DNA of 42,875 nt from Bacteroidota bacterium (GTDB taxonomy: Bacteria > Bacteroidota > Bacteroidia > UKL13-3): contig JAWXAU010000205.1 of NCBI GenBank assembly GCA_034439655.1, positions 1 through 42,875 on the forward strand, written 5' to 3'. Under the pieces are notes generated by a model. It did not search any database and was not told the DNA's origin. It saw only the letters and a program-made list of their open reading frames with translations. The translations under genes and the position numbers were made by a program. This document shows positions 26,961 through 36,608 of the stretch, piece after piece (position 1 is the stretch's first letter; each line of letters starts with the position of its first letter).

Positions 26961-27126
26961 TTATACCAAAACTCAATATATAATAGTCTAAAAAAGGGGA
27001 CTAAACCCCCCGCATCCCGATAATTATCGGGATTAAGCGGGGCTTTCGGGATGCAATTCGGCATTACCATTCTAAAAACTAATCCACCACAGGCAGAGAA
27101 CTATTATAGTTTAAGAAATAGTGTTA
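26961..27126 (+). repeat. MITE-like intergenic repeat, copy 4 (right end eroded)
   Basis: Starts TTATACC (26961-26967) and keeps the CCCCGC/GCGGGG hairpin around CCCGATAATTATCGGG. The right end has drifted (AATAGTGTTAA instead of AATTGGTATAA), and the second hairpin is now TCCACC-aca-GGCAGA. It occupies the left part of the 26920-27470 gap. Confidence 0.78.
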
Positions 27127-27234
27127 AAGATATTGGATCCCTTTCAGCATTCCCTTCTGCTATAGTAAGCACAATAGTATAAGCCAGCCACTGGCGGGAA
27201 GGGTCGATGCCAATGTTCATTAAGTGTAAGAGCA

Positions 27235-27352
27235 AATTGCAAAACAGGGGAGGAGGCAAACCCGCGTAGCTGCGTGAGGGATGGCAGCGGAAAGCCCGCA
27301 GCAGAGCGAGGACTTGCAGCGTACAGCCCGACGCCGCTTCGGCGGCACGCCC
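27235..27352 (+). ncRNA. GC-rich structured RNA-like element
   Basis: A sharply GC-rich block in an AT-rich gap. It contains several possible helices: CCC…CGCGTAGCTGCG…GGG at about 27261-27280, a GGCAGCGGAAAGCCC…GCAGCG pattern at about 27283-27320, and a perfect GCCGC-TTCG-GCGGC hairpin with a stable UUCG tetraloop at 27333-27346. The word order (GGATGGCAGCGG, AGCGAGGACTTGCAGCG, ACAGCCCGAC) resembles an abundant, conserved intergenic element I know from Bacteroidota genomes, similar in style to the Flavo-1 RNA motif. I am not certain of the family. The strand is assumed to be plus, upstream of the giant PKD gene. A minus-strand open frame here looks spurious. Confidence 0.45.
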
Positions 27353-27434
27353 ACAAAAACACTGAGAGAACTTAATAAAAAACTCATTTTTTTACATTCC
27401 CGTTATTAAACCTTATTGTACTTTTGCTTGTCAG

Positions 27435-27442
27435 TAACTTTG
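27435..27442 (+). promoter_or_regulatory. Candidate -7 promoter element of the giant PKD gene
   Basis: TAACTTTG matches TAnnTTTG exactly, 28 nt upstream of the TTG start at 27471. No good -33 TTTG is found at the right distance, so the call is moderate. Confidence 0.45.
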
Positions 27443-27470
27443 CTTACAAAGCAGAGGGTCATGTTATAAC

Positions 27471-30400
27471 TTGAAAAAACTATTATATATATTTATTATA
27501 CTATTTGCCACGCAGGTAAATGCACAGGTTACGAGCAATAAGGGCACTGACTTTTGGGTGACCTATGCCAACCACTATGAAGGTAGCAATAGCCAAATGG
27601 CATTATATATAACTTCGGATGTGAACACGAGCGGCACCGTTTCTATACCCGGTAAAAGTTGGTCGACCACTTATACTGTGAGTGCAAATTCCATCACTAT
27701 CATATCCATTCCACAAACTTTTGCCATTATGAACTGCACCGAATGCACGCAGAGTAAGGGAATTAATGTTACCAGCGTGGATCCTGTGGTGGTTTATTCA
27801 CATATATATTATAAAAACAAATCGGATGCAACACTTGTGCTGCCTACCGAAACTGCAGGACGAGAGTATTATGTGATGGGTGCTACCCAAATGAAAACAG
27901 GTTATAACAATACAACAGGCGTGTATAGTGCAAGTCAATTTCAGATTATTGGATTATATGATAGTACAGAAATAGAGATTACACCCACAGCAGGAAGTAT
28001 AAATTCGGCCCACAGCAAGGGCAGCACTTTTAATATATATTTAAACAAAGGTGAAGTATACCAATACCAATCGGATACTGACCTTACGGGTACTTATATA
28101 ACATCGGTAACGAGCAGCGGCACCAATTGTAAGCGTATAGCAGTATTTGCAGGTAGCACCTGGACGCCCTTGGGATGCAGTGGGGCGGGCACAGGCGATA
28201 ATTTATACCAACAATTATATCCAGTTAGTGCGTGGGGTAAATCATTTGCAACTGCACCTTGGAAAACAAGAACTGGTGGTGATGTATATAGAGTTTTGGC
28301 ATCGGTGAATAGCACAAAAGTTACCATAAATAACTATAATACACAAACGCTTAGTGCAGGTCAATATTATGAGTGGATGATTGATTCGGCACAATATATT
28401 ATAGCAGACCAGCCCATTTGTTTGGCTCAATATCAACGAACGCAAAGTTGCGATAACGTAACGGGGGACCCCAGTATGACTATATTGTCGCCCATTGAAC
28501 AACAGCTCAGCAATATAACTTTATACAGTTCGCCTTATTATCAGATTAGTGGACATTATATAAATATATTGATGGAAAGTGATGATACCAGTAATTTTTA
28601 TTTGGACAATAATAAAGTGATATGGAAAACTATCCCTGCAAATACCACCTATGCATACTCGCAAACTGCGGTGAGCAGTGGCAACCATACACTTATTGCC
28701 GATAGCGGATTTAATGCGATAGCTTATGGCTTTGGAAATATAGAAAGCTATGGATACAGTGCAGGTGCCAATATTGTGAATTTGGTACAACATATAGAAT
28801 TAGGTAATACCAAAGAATGCAAAGGGCGAAGTGTTTCGTTTAAAGGTTTCTGTGTATATACTCCCATAAAATGGAAATGGACATTTGGCGATGGAGGTAC
28901 GGATACAGTACAGAATCCTTATCATATTTATCAAGATACGGGCACTTTTATAGCCACCTTGGTTACGTTAAAATCGAATGGGAATGATTGCAGTTCGCAG
29001 GACTCAACGATTTATACCGTAAAAATATCTATGCTGCCCGTCGCTGATTTTACTTACGACAATTCCTGCTCAAAAGGGGATGTAAATTTCTATGATAAAA
29101 GTAGTATTGCAAACGGAAGTATAACTAAGTACTATTGGGAATTTGGCGACGGATCTTATGCTACTTCCAAAAATACCACACACCATTATAATAATACTGG
29201 AAACTATACCGTAAAATTAATGGTGACCTCGGCAAGCTTATGTGACTCAACCATCTCAAAAACTATTACTGTAAATGAAACACCTGCCGCAAACTTTAAT
29301 ATAACACAAATTTGCTATCCTGACACTATCGTACTTTTTGATTCATCGACCTTGGGCAATGTATATAAAACAAACTATAGTTGTTCTAAAGCCTATGTGA
29401 GGTGGGGTGATGGCACTGTGAGCGATACTTTTTATAACCAAATAGGCAATCAGAATTTCAAACATAAATATAACACTTATGGCACTTATTCGGTTACTAT
29501 CATCGTGAACGATTGTTATAAGACTTGTGTTGATTCATTTACCAAATCGGTTATTATATATGATAAACCAAAACCGAAGTTTGTATTGAGCAATACTTGT
29601 CAAAAAGACAGTTTCACCATTATTGATTCATCGAGTATTGCCTATGGCTCAATTACGCAGTGGGATTGGACCTTTGGCGATGCTACGACCAAAACGTATA
29701 CCAGCAAAGTAAGTAGTTTTAAGAAAGCATATACCAATAATGGTGTGTATCTGATCTCGTTGAAAGTATATAATGCCAATGCTTGCTATGATACGGTATC
29801 GCAATATATAACTATATACCCCAAACCAAAACCAGGATTTACTTTTGGAAATGTATGTTATCCTTTCACTGCTACTTTTAATGATACCTCTACCATTACT
29901 TCGGGGAGTATTGTATATAAAAGAATTTATTTTGGCGATGGCAAGGATAGCATATTTACAAGTAGTTCTGTGGGGCATACATTTACCACTGCTGGAACTT
30001 ATACGGTAAAATTATATTTGGAGAGCAATATGGGCTGCAAAGATTCGGTAAGTAAAAGTATAGTTATATATCCAAAACCAACCGTAAATTTCACGGTTAC
30101 CAATTCGTGCTTGAATGATTCGGTACCATTTACGGAAAGTTCTAGTGTTTCATCAGGTTCAATTACCAAACGCTATTATGATTTTGGCGATGGCGATACT
30201 ATCACTTATTTCACTACCAAAAGTAGTTTCAAAAAATTATATCAGGATACTGGCATCTATGCTGTGCAATTAATTATATATACCGATAAGGGCTGCTCAG
30301 ATAGCGTAAGCAAAAATGTATATATCGCCCCATTGCCTACGCCTGTGTTCTCGACACTAAACGTGTGTTACCAAGATACTGCCTCGTTCTACGATTCGAC

Positions 30401-33400
30401 AAATATATACAATACCAATATCATCAAATGGACTTGGGATTGGGGTGATGCACAAACCACTACATATACAACTTATAGCAGCTCCGTAAAACACTATTAT
30501 AGCACTTCGGGAATATATAAAGTCGTACTAAAAATAACAAATACCACCAATTGTTATGATACTTTTTCGCAATATCTACAGATATATAAAAAACCTTTCA
30601 TGGGTTTTACCGCTATCAATAATTGCTTAAATGACAGTGTGATATTTACTGACACTTCTATCTCTGCTGATGGTCAAATAATCAGTAGGAACTGGGACTT
30701 TGGGGATGCAAGTACCTCAAATGGTAATGACAGTATCGTTAAACATCATTATAATAGTATTGGAAATAAAACAGTGAAATTGGTTGAAATTTCTCAATAT
30801 GGTTGTAAGCAAACCTATACAAAAAATATCACGATTGATACCGTGCCTGTACCAGCGTTTTCTAATACAACGGGTTGTGCAAAAGACAGTATTATATTCA
30901 CCAATGCCAGTACCATAAAATCGGGAAGTATATCAAATTATCAGTGGATCTGGGATGATACCACCACTTCTGCGGTAACAAATAGCAGCAATATCAAACA
31001 CGGGTATTGGAAAGGTGGCTATAAAAATGTATCGCTGATTGCATACTCTGCCAAAGGTTGCAGAGACACCCTTACGAAAAAAATATATATAAACCCCAGA
31101 CCCAATGTCACTTTCTCAACGCCTGGAATATGTTTTAAAGACTCCGTTACTTTTGTAGATTATTCTACTTTGGATAGTGGCAGTATAACACTCTGGCGAT
31201 TTGATTTTGGCGACGGGAATCAAACTACTTATTTTTCGAAGAGTAATTTAACGCACAAGTATGCCACGCCAAATACCTATCCTGTAAAGATGTATATAGA
31301 GACTACTTGGGGATGTGCTGACAGTGCCACTGCACAGTTTGTTGTAAACTCGTCACCCGTGGCCAAAATTTCTTGGGACAAACTCTGCAAGAACGATTTC
31401 GTGTTATTTATTGACTCAACGTATATGGCTTATGGAAGCGTGTTGAAATGGTTCTGGAAATTCGGAGACAGCTATTCTGATACCCTAAAAAACCCTTTAC
31501 ATAAGTATGCGGATACAGGAACTTATACCGTTTCACTAAAAGTGAAATCTGGGAATTTGTGTGAAGATTCTACCACTACAAAAGTTTATATAAACTTAAA
31601 CCCGCTTACCAAATTTACATTGAGCAATATATGTGAGGACGATACTGTGGTGGTTAATATACAATCATCGTTATATAATAACCCATTGCTATATTATGTA
31701 TGCAACTGGGGCGACGGAAGTATTGATACTTCAACATCTTCTAAGATGAAGCATGGCTATAGTAATTGGGGCTACTATCCGATTACAGTCAACACCTTAT
31801 CCATTTACAGTTGTGGCGATACCTTAACCAAATATGTATATATTCGTCCAAAACCTATTCCTACTTTTAATTTCAACCAAGTTTGTATTTATGATAGTTT
31901 GTATTTAATTGATTCCAGTTTTATACCACGAGGAAATATTATACAATGGAAATGGGATTGGGGCGATGGAAACCAAACCACAAAGAATACGAATATAGCT
32001 GTAGCACATAAATACAATGCTCCAGGCAAATACTCCGTAAGCCTTTTGCTTAGCAGCGACAGTGGTTGTAGTGATATAAAGTATGATACCGTGGAGATAT
32101 ACCCGGTACCCAAACCCAAAATCTACATTGCTGATTCAAGTCAGTGCGAACCTATGCAACAATTTAATTTTATTGATACTTCCACCATCGCTTATGGTTA
32201 CTATAGCCGTGTTTGGGATTTTGGTGATGGCAATACGGATACGAACAAAACGATTACACATACCTATGCTACTTACGGAAATTATACCGTAAAGCTCAAA
32301 CTTAAGTCTGTCAATGGTTGTGAGGATTCAACCACACAAAGTATTATAGTGTACGAAACACCCAAACCTAGAATATATTATACCATAGCCGATAGTTGTG
32401 AGCAAACTGATATTATCAATTTGTATGATAGTACTACCTCAAAAACAGTGACGTGGAATGTGAATTGGACTTTCGGTGATGGCAATAACAGCAATGCTTT
32501 CAACCCTGTACATCATTATAATGCAAGCGGAAGTTACAAAGTGCAATTGTATATTACTTCATTAAATGGTTGTGTAGATTCTATTACACAAAATATTATT
32601 GTTCATGCAAATCCAGTGGTACAAATTTCTACCAATAATAACTGTTTTGGGGATTCTTCTGTATTTGTGGATTTATCGAGTGTTTCTGTAGGTACTATAG
32701 CCAAAAGAGTTTGGTACTTTGGAGATGGAGATTCACTTTCTACAAACAAAACAACTATTTCACATTTATATAAAGTTTTTGGTTCTTACCAAGTAATATT
32801 AAAATGTACCACTAATAAATTATGCGAGTGGAGTGATACGCAAACTATTGTGATACAACCAAAGCCTAACGCCAGTTTTTACCAAATACAAAACTGTGTG
32901 AATGATTCGGTCGTATTTGTAGATCAGTCAACGGTTTCAACAGGGAAGCTTGTTTCTCGTTTGATGTATTTTGGAGATGGAGATTCATCCTATTTTAGTG
33001 ATACTTTGTTAAAGCATAAATATATAAACAGTGGCAATTATATTTCCACCATCAAAATAATTTCGGATAGTGGATGCAGCGATATATTTACTAAGAATAT
33101 AATTATATACCCTAAGCCTAGTGCTAAAGTTTTTGCTGCCAATGCTTGTTTGAACAACGTGGTTGCAATTTACGATAGTAGCAGTGGAATTTACCCTATT
33201 GGATATCGCTACTATAGTTTCGGCGATGGAATGGATACCGTGACAGATCAAAGTATTTTCTTTCACCAATATACTACTTCAGGTTATAATACTATTACAC
33301 AGATTGTACAAAACTCTGTAGGATGCTTTGATACCAATAGTATTACAATATATATATATCCGCTGCCCAAGTTCAATATCAAAAATACCAATGCTTGTGC

Positions 33401-34667
33401 ATTTGAGCTTATGCGTTTTAATGATTCAACAACGATTGATTCTGGCGGTTTCAAGCAGTTTGTGTGGGATTTTGGTGATAACTCTGGAAAATTATATTCG
33501 CCTAAAAATGTGGGTGTGGGACATATATATAATTATGGTGGAATCTATAATATAAGTGTGGCCACACAAACAGGATTTGGTTGTACCGATTCATTTAATT
33601 TTTCTGTATATATCAATTATTCTCCTGAACCAAAATTTATTGCTGATGATGTTTGCGTGGGAGATAGTACCATATTCAGCGACTTATCTACTATTCCCCG
33701 AGATACTATTAAACAGTGGGATTGGGACTTTGGTGATGGAAAAAAAATAAGTTATAATACTTTTTCTTCTTTATTCTCGCATCTATATGATACTGCTGGA
33801 AATTTTTTGGTAAAGCTAACTTGCACCAGTAGCTCCAATTGTAAAAAGGACTATACTAGTTATATAACGGTTCACGATATTCCACATATTAAATATAAGA
33901 TTGACTCTTACCGTGGTTGCTTACCACTTACTATCAATTTCAAAGACAAATCATATAATTCAACCGATTCTATTGTTTCTTATGCATGGGATTTTGGTGA
34001 TGGCTATGGTTCTGTTTTGCAAAGCCCTATCCATACATTCCGTAAATCGAAACTATATACTGTTTCATTAAAACTCGTTTCAGCATTTGGTTGTATTAAT
34101 TCATTTATTGACTCTACGCCTATCTTCCCATACCCGCTTCCCAAGGCCATCATCAATGCCTTCCCCGATTCTACACCTTCGCTACAGGCCTTAGTTCAAT
34201 TCAGCAATTTATCATTTCAATATATACAAGGCAAGTGGGATTTTGGCGACGGTACCACTTCGACCTTGACCAATCCATTCCACCACTACGAAGACACAGG
34301 AGCTTATAATTCTCAATTGGTAGTGAAGAATCATTTTGGTTGTTATGATACGGCCTACAAACGTATCTTCATCATGCCCGATTTTACTTTTTATGTGCCC
34401 AATACTTTCACACCCAATGATGATGACCTCAACGAAACCTTTGGCCCCAAAGGGTTATTCAAAGGTATTATACATTTTCAAATGACTGTATGGAACCGAT
34501 GGGGAGGGGTGGTATTTGAAACAACAGATATCAATAATCAATGGAACGGTACTTTTAGAAACCAAGGTGTGGCCTCACCTATGGATGTATATATATACCG
34601 CATGGAATACCAAGACTATTTTGGACGAAAACATAATTCTGCTAATCAGGTGCATTTGATAAGGTGA
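27471..34667 (+). CDS. Giant IgGFc-binding-like / 22-PKD-repeat surface protein with T9SS type B domain
   Basis: A 2398-residue exported protein starting at TTG 27471 with a clean signal peptide (LKKLLYIFIILFATQVNAQ). Residues about 20-440 match the N-terminal domain found in IgGFc-binding-protein-like bacterial surface proteins (GTDFWVTYANHYEG, VDPVVVYSHIYY, AGREYYVMGATQMK, YQQLYPVSAWGKSFATAPW). Then come 22 PKD-like units of about 80-85 residues, each built on a W-x-F-G-D-G motif or variant; most begin near a Cys and end 'GC.DS/T', suggesting one disulfide per unit, with 'IYPKPKP'-type linkers. The final ~95 residues are a T9SS type B domain (VPNTFTPNDDDLNETF, WNRWGGVVFE, ending HLIR). It should form a long surface fibre, probably an adhesin (inference). 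The next gene starts 3 nt after its stop. Confidence 0.9.
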   Translation: MKKLLYIFIILFATQVNAQVTSNKGTDFWVTYANHYEGSNSQMALYITSDVNTSGTVSIPGKSWSTTYTVSANSITIISIPQTFAIMNCTECTQSKGINVTSVDPVVVYSHIYYKNKSDATLVLPTETAGREYYVMGATQMKTGYNNTTGVYSASQFQIIGLYDSTEIEITPTAGSINSAHSKGSTFNIYLNKGEVYQYQSDTDLTGTYITSVTSSGTNCKRIAVFAGSTWTPLGCSGAGTGDNLYQQLYPVSAWGKSFATAPWKTRTGGDVYRVLASVNSTKVTINNYNTQTLSAGQYYEWMIDSAQYIIADQPICLAQYQRTQSCDNVTGDPSMTILSPIEQQLSNITLYSSPYYQISGHYINILMESDDTSNFYLDNNKVIWKTIPANTTYAYSQTAVSSGNHTLIADSGFNAIAYGFGNIESYGYSAGANIVNLVQHIELGNTKECKGRSVSFKGFCVYTPIKWKWTFGDGGTDTVQNPYHIYQDTGTFIATLVTLKSNGNDCSSQDSTIYTVKISMLPVADFTYDNSCSKGDVNFYDKSSIANGSITKYYWEFGDGSYATSKNTTHHYNNTGNYTVKLMVTSASLCDSTISKTITVNETPAANFNITQICYPDTIVLFDSSTLGNVYKTNYSCSKAYVRWGDGTVSDTFYNQIGNQNFKHKYNTYGTYSVTIIVNDCYKTCVDSFTKSVIIYDKPKPKFVLSNTCQKDSFTIIDSSSIAYGSITQWDWTFGDATTKTYTSKVSSFKKAYTNNGVYLISLKVYNANACYDTVSQYITIYPKPKPGFTFGNVCYPFTATFNDTSTITSGSIVYKRIYFGDGKDSIFTSSSVGHTFTTAGTYTVKLYLESNMGCKDSVSKSIVIYPKPTVNFTVTNSCLNDSVPFTESSSVSSGSITKRYYDFGDGDTITYFTTKSSFKKLYQDTGIYAVQLIIYTDKGCSDSVSKNVYIAPLPTPVFSTLNVCYQDTASFYDSTNIYNTNIIKWTWDWGDAQTTTYTTYSSSVKHYYSTSGIYKVVLKITNTTNCYDTFSQYLQIYKKPFMGFTAINNCLNDSVIFTDTSISADGQIISRNWDFGDASTSNGNDSIVKHHYNSIGNKTVKLVEISQYGCKQTYTKNITIDTVPVPAFSNTTGCAKDSIIFTNASTIKSGSISNYQWIWDDTTTSAVTNSSNIKHGYWKGGYKNVSLIAYSAKGCRDTLTKKIYINPRPNVTFSTPGICFKDSVTFVDYSTLDSGSITLWRFDFGDGNQTTYFSKSNLTHKYATPNTYPVKMYIETTWGCADSATAQFVVNSSPVAKISWDKLCKNDFVLFIDSTYMAYGSVLKWFWKFGDSYSDTLKNPLHKYADTGTYTVSLKVKSGNLCEDSTTTKVYINLNPLTKFTLSNICEDDTVVVNIQSSLYNNPLLYYVCNWGDGSIDTSTSSKMKHGYSNWGYYPITVNTLSIYSCGDTLTKYVYIRPKPIPTFNFNQVCIYDSLYLIDSSFIPRGNIIQWKWDWGDGNQTTKNTNIAVAHKYNAPGKYSVSLLLSSDSGCSDIKYDTVEIYPVPKPKIYIADSSQCEPMQQFNFIDTSTIAYGYYSRVWDFGDGNTDTNKTITHTYATYGNYTVKLKLKSVNGCEDSTTQSIIVYETPKPRIYYTIADSCEQTDIINLYDSTTSKTVTWNVNWTFGDGNNSNAFNPVHHYNASGSYKVQLYITSLNGCVDSITQNIIVHANPVVQISTNNNCFGDSSVFVDLSSVSVGTIAKRVWYFGDGDSLSTNKTTISHLYKVFGSYQVILKCTTNKLCEWSDTQTIVIQPKPNASFYQIQNCVNDSVVFVDQSTVSTGKLVSRLMYFGDGDSSYFSDTLLKHKYINSGNYISTIKIISDSGCSDIFTKNIIIYPKPSAKVFAANACLNNVVAIYDSSSGIYPIGYRYYSFGDGMDTVTDQSIFFHQYTTSGYNTITQIVQNSVGCFDTNSITIYIYPLPKFNIKNTNACAFELMRFNDSTTIDSGGFKQFVWDFGDNSGKLYSPKNVGVGHIYNYGGIYNISVATQTGFGCTDSFNFSVYINYSPEPKFIADDVCVGDSTIFSDLSTIPRDTIKQWDWDFGDGKKISYNTFSSLFSHLYDTAGNFLVKLTCTSSSNCKKDYTSYITVHDIPHIKYKIDSYRGCLPLTINFKDKSYNSTDSIVSYAWDFGDGYGSVLQSPIHTFRKSKLYTVSLKLVSAFGCINSFIDSTPIFPYPLPKAIINAFPDSTPSLQALVQFSNLSFQYIQGKWDFGDGTTSTLTNPFHHYEDTGAYNSQLVVKNHFGCYDTAYKRIFIMPDFTFYVPNTFTPNDDDLNETFGPKGLFKGIIHFQMTVWNRWGGVVFETTDINNQWNGTFRNQGVASPMDVYIYRMEYQDYFGRKHNSANQVHLIR

Positions 34668-34670
34668 TAT

Positions 34671-35345
34671 ATGAAAAACTATATTATACTGTTATCATTT
34701 ATAATGCTGCTTTCCTGTAAAAATGATACACAAATAGAAGCAGTGCCCATTCCTCACGGACTCAAAATTCCCCCACGGGGAATTGATATTACTTTAGTGC
34801 AAAGACACAGTATAGATATAGTAGGCTACGGATCCAATCTGCATGTAAAGATAGATGAAATCACTGCGAAGCAAACAATTATCACACTTCAAGATTCTCA
34901 AATTATATTACAACAATCTATCCACGAAGGCGATACTTTTGCTTTTGAATTTGGTGGAGTAGGATATATTATAGAATGTAAAAAATTAATCAATCATTTA
35001 TTAGATGAAGACAATGGAATTTTCACCATCACCAGAGATTCACTGAATAAAAAAGTTGCCGTATTGAGCGAGAAAGAAAAGATAGAAAAACTATTATATA
35101 CAATTGCTCATTCCAATTTTATTTTCATCCGTAATGGCGATGAACATAAATCCGCCGATGCCGCATCACACCTGCGTAGCAAATGGGACTATGCAAAAAA
35201 TGATATACATACCGTAAATGATTTTATCGAAAAAATTGGCAGCAAATCATCAAGTTCAGGAAAATCCTATCAAATAAAACTTCCAAACGGAAGTATTGTA
35301 GGTGCCGAGAAATGGATGAGGGAGCTGGTGGAGGGGATGAAGTAG
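34671..35345 (+). CDS. DUF5329-like lipoprotein coupled to the giant adhesin
   Basis: A 224-residue predicted lipoprotein, lipobox LLSC with Cys16. The first half is a beta-rich region of unknown type (HSIDIVGYGSNLHVKIDE, GDTFAFEFGGVGYIIECKK). The second half matches the DUF5329 pattern: EKIEKLLYTIAHSNFIFIRNGDEHKSADAASHLRSKW in pieces, then VNDFIEKIGSKSSSSGKSYQIKLPNG. Function of DUF5329 is unknown. The ATG lies 3 nt after the stop of the 2398-residue adhesin gene, so the two are surely co-transcribed and may work together at the surface. Confidence 0.8.
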   Translation: MKNYIILLSFIMLLSCKNDTQIEAVPIPHGLKIPPRGIDITLVQRHSIDIVGYGSNLHVKIDEITAKQTIITLQDSQIILQQSIHEGDTFAFEFGGVGYIIECKKLINHLLDEDNGIFTITRDSLNKKVAVLSEKEKIEKLLYTIAHSNFIFIRNGDEHKSADAASHLRSKWDYAKNDIHTVNDFIEKIGSKSSSSGKSYQIKLPNGSIVGAEKWMRELVEGMK

Positions 35346-35580
35346 GGTCTTTATATTGAATTAATATGACACTAATGTAGTTTAATATGCATAGTAAAAA
35401 AATATCCACTACAGAGCTTTCGTCAATATTGATAGGCAACTTAACTTTTCTAAACTAATTTAAATGCTCGCTAAAGCCCTATTTAATCATAACTAACACA
35501 GATGTGTGGAATTAAACCTTAAAAGCTTAAATCTTTGTTATAAATTTAAGCGTTAATTTGCAATTGTATTATTTTCATAA

Positions 35581-36606
35581 ATGAGTCAATTTTCCTTCAT
35601 AAAAGATATAGCTAAGTACGGTCTGGAAAATGACCAAGAAAAACTATTGTCTACTTTAAATGAGCTTATTGAACATTCAAAGTAAAGCAAAAAAATAAAT
35701 TTTGCTTTACAGCTTCAATCAATTTTAAAGGATACAATTCGTCAACAACAAACTAGCGGTCTGACAAAAGTTGGTTCTGACAATTATACGCAAAGAGCTG
35801 AGGATAGAGAGGTTAATGAACTAATTCTAGAAAAATTAACAAGTGATTATTCTTTTGAAAATTTAGTTTGTGACAATAGAGTAAAGCAGGAACTTGAATA
35901 TTTCATAAAGGAACACCAAGCAGCTGATATTTTGCTCACGTATGACTTACCCATTGCTAATAAAGTATTACTTTATGGCCCTTCTGGCTGTGGTAAAACA
36001 TTGGCTTCTTATGTTCTGGCAGGAGAACTGCAAAAAATGATGGTCGTTGTAAATTTAGGAGCAATTGTATCTGCAAAACTTGGGGAAACAAGTAAAAACC
36101 TAGCAAAAATATTTCGTAAAGCTGCTTCTGAAGAATGTATAATTTTCATTGATGAATTTGACTCTCTTGGTAAAGTTAGAGATTATGGACAAGACCACGG
36201 AGAAATGAAACGAGTTGTAAATACTATTTTACAACTATTTGATTACTTACCGCAGAACAGTTTGGTTATTGCAGCAACCAATCAAAAGGAAATGGTTGAT
36301 GATGCTTTGCTCCGCCGATTTGATTTTAGTTTGAATTTTGATTTACCAACAGTTAGACAAATTAATGAGCTTATTAAACTGACTTTAAGAAATGGGCAAT
36401 TTGTATTTGACAATAAAACTAGAGCCGCCGAAGTAATTAAATTATCAAAAGCACTATCATATTACAGTGTTCAAAAAACTCTCGTCACAGCAATCAAAAG
36501 AAGTATTTTTAGTCAAGCTAAAAAGGCAAGACCTATCATTACAAAAATTAGCACGACCGTTTGGAGAGAATTAATTATTGAAGAGAAAAAAGCTTTTTCG
36601 AGATAA
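35581..36606 (+). pseudogene. AAA ATPase with in-frame premature stop
   Basis: From the ATG at 35581 one frame runs to the TAA at 36604-36606, broken only by a TAA at 35683-35685 (codon 35). Without it the product would be 341 residues. An N-terminal helical part (MSQFSFIKDIAKYGLENDQ … NFALQLQSILKDTIRQQQ) leads to the AAA core: Walker A GPSGCGKT (codons 133-140), Walker B IIFIDEFDSLG, sensor-1 VIAATN and LLRRFDF with the arginine-finger region. By family it remodels or unfolds protein with ATP. It faces a broken S8-protease gene, with stops 2 nt apart. AAA/S8 gene pairs recur in bacterial accessory regions, and a conflict role is inference. Only a restart at TTG 35932 or later could give a truncated ATPase. 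Confidence 0.82.
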
Positions 36607-36608
36607 TT

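Noticed and set aside
27144-27362. Minus-strand open frame over the GC-rich element
   Set aside because: It coincides with the structured element, has a composition unlike neighbouring proteins and shows no domain.
28800-34300. CRISPR-like or satellite array in the giant PKD gene
   Set aside because: The periodicity is at protein level (80-85 residues); the DNA units have diverged and there are no short identical repeats with unique spacers.
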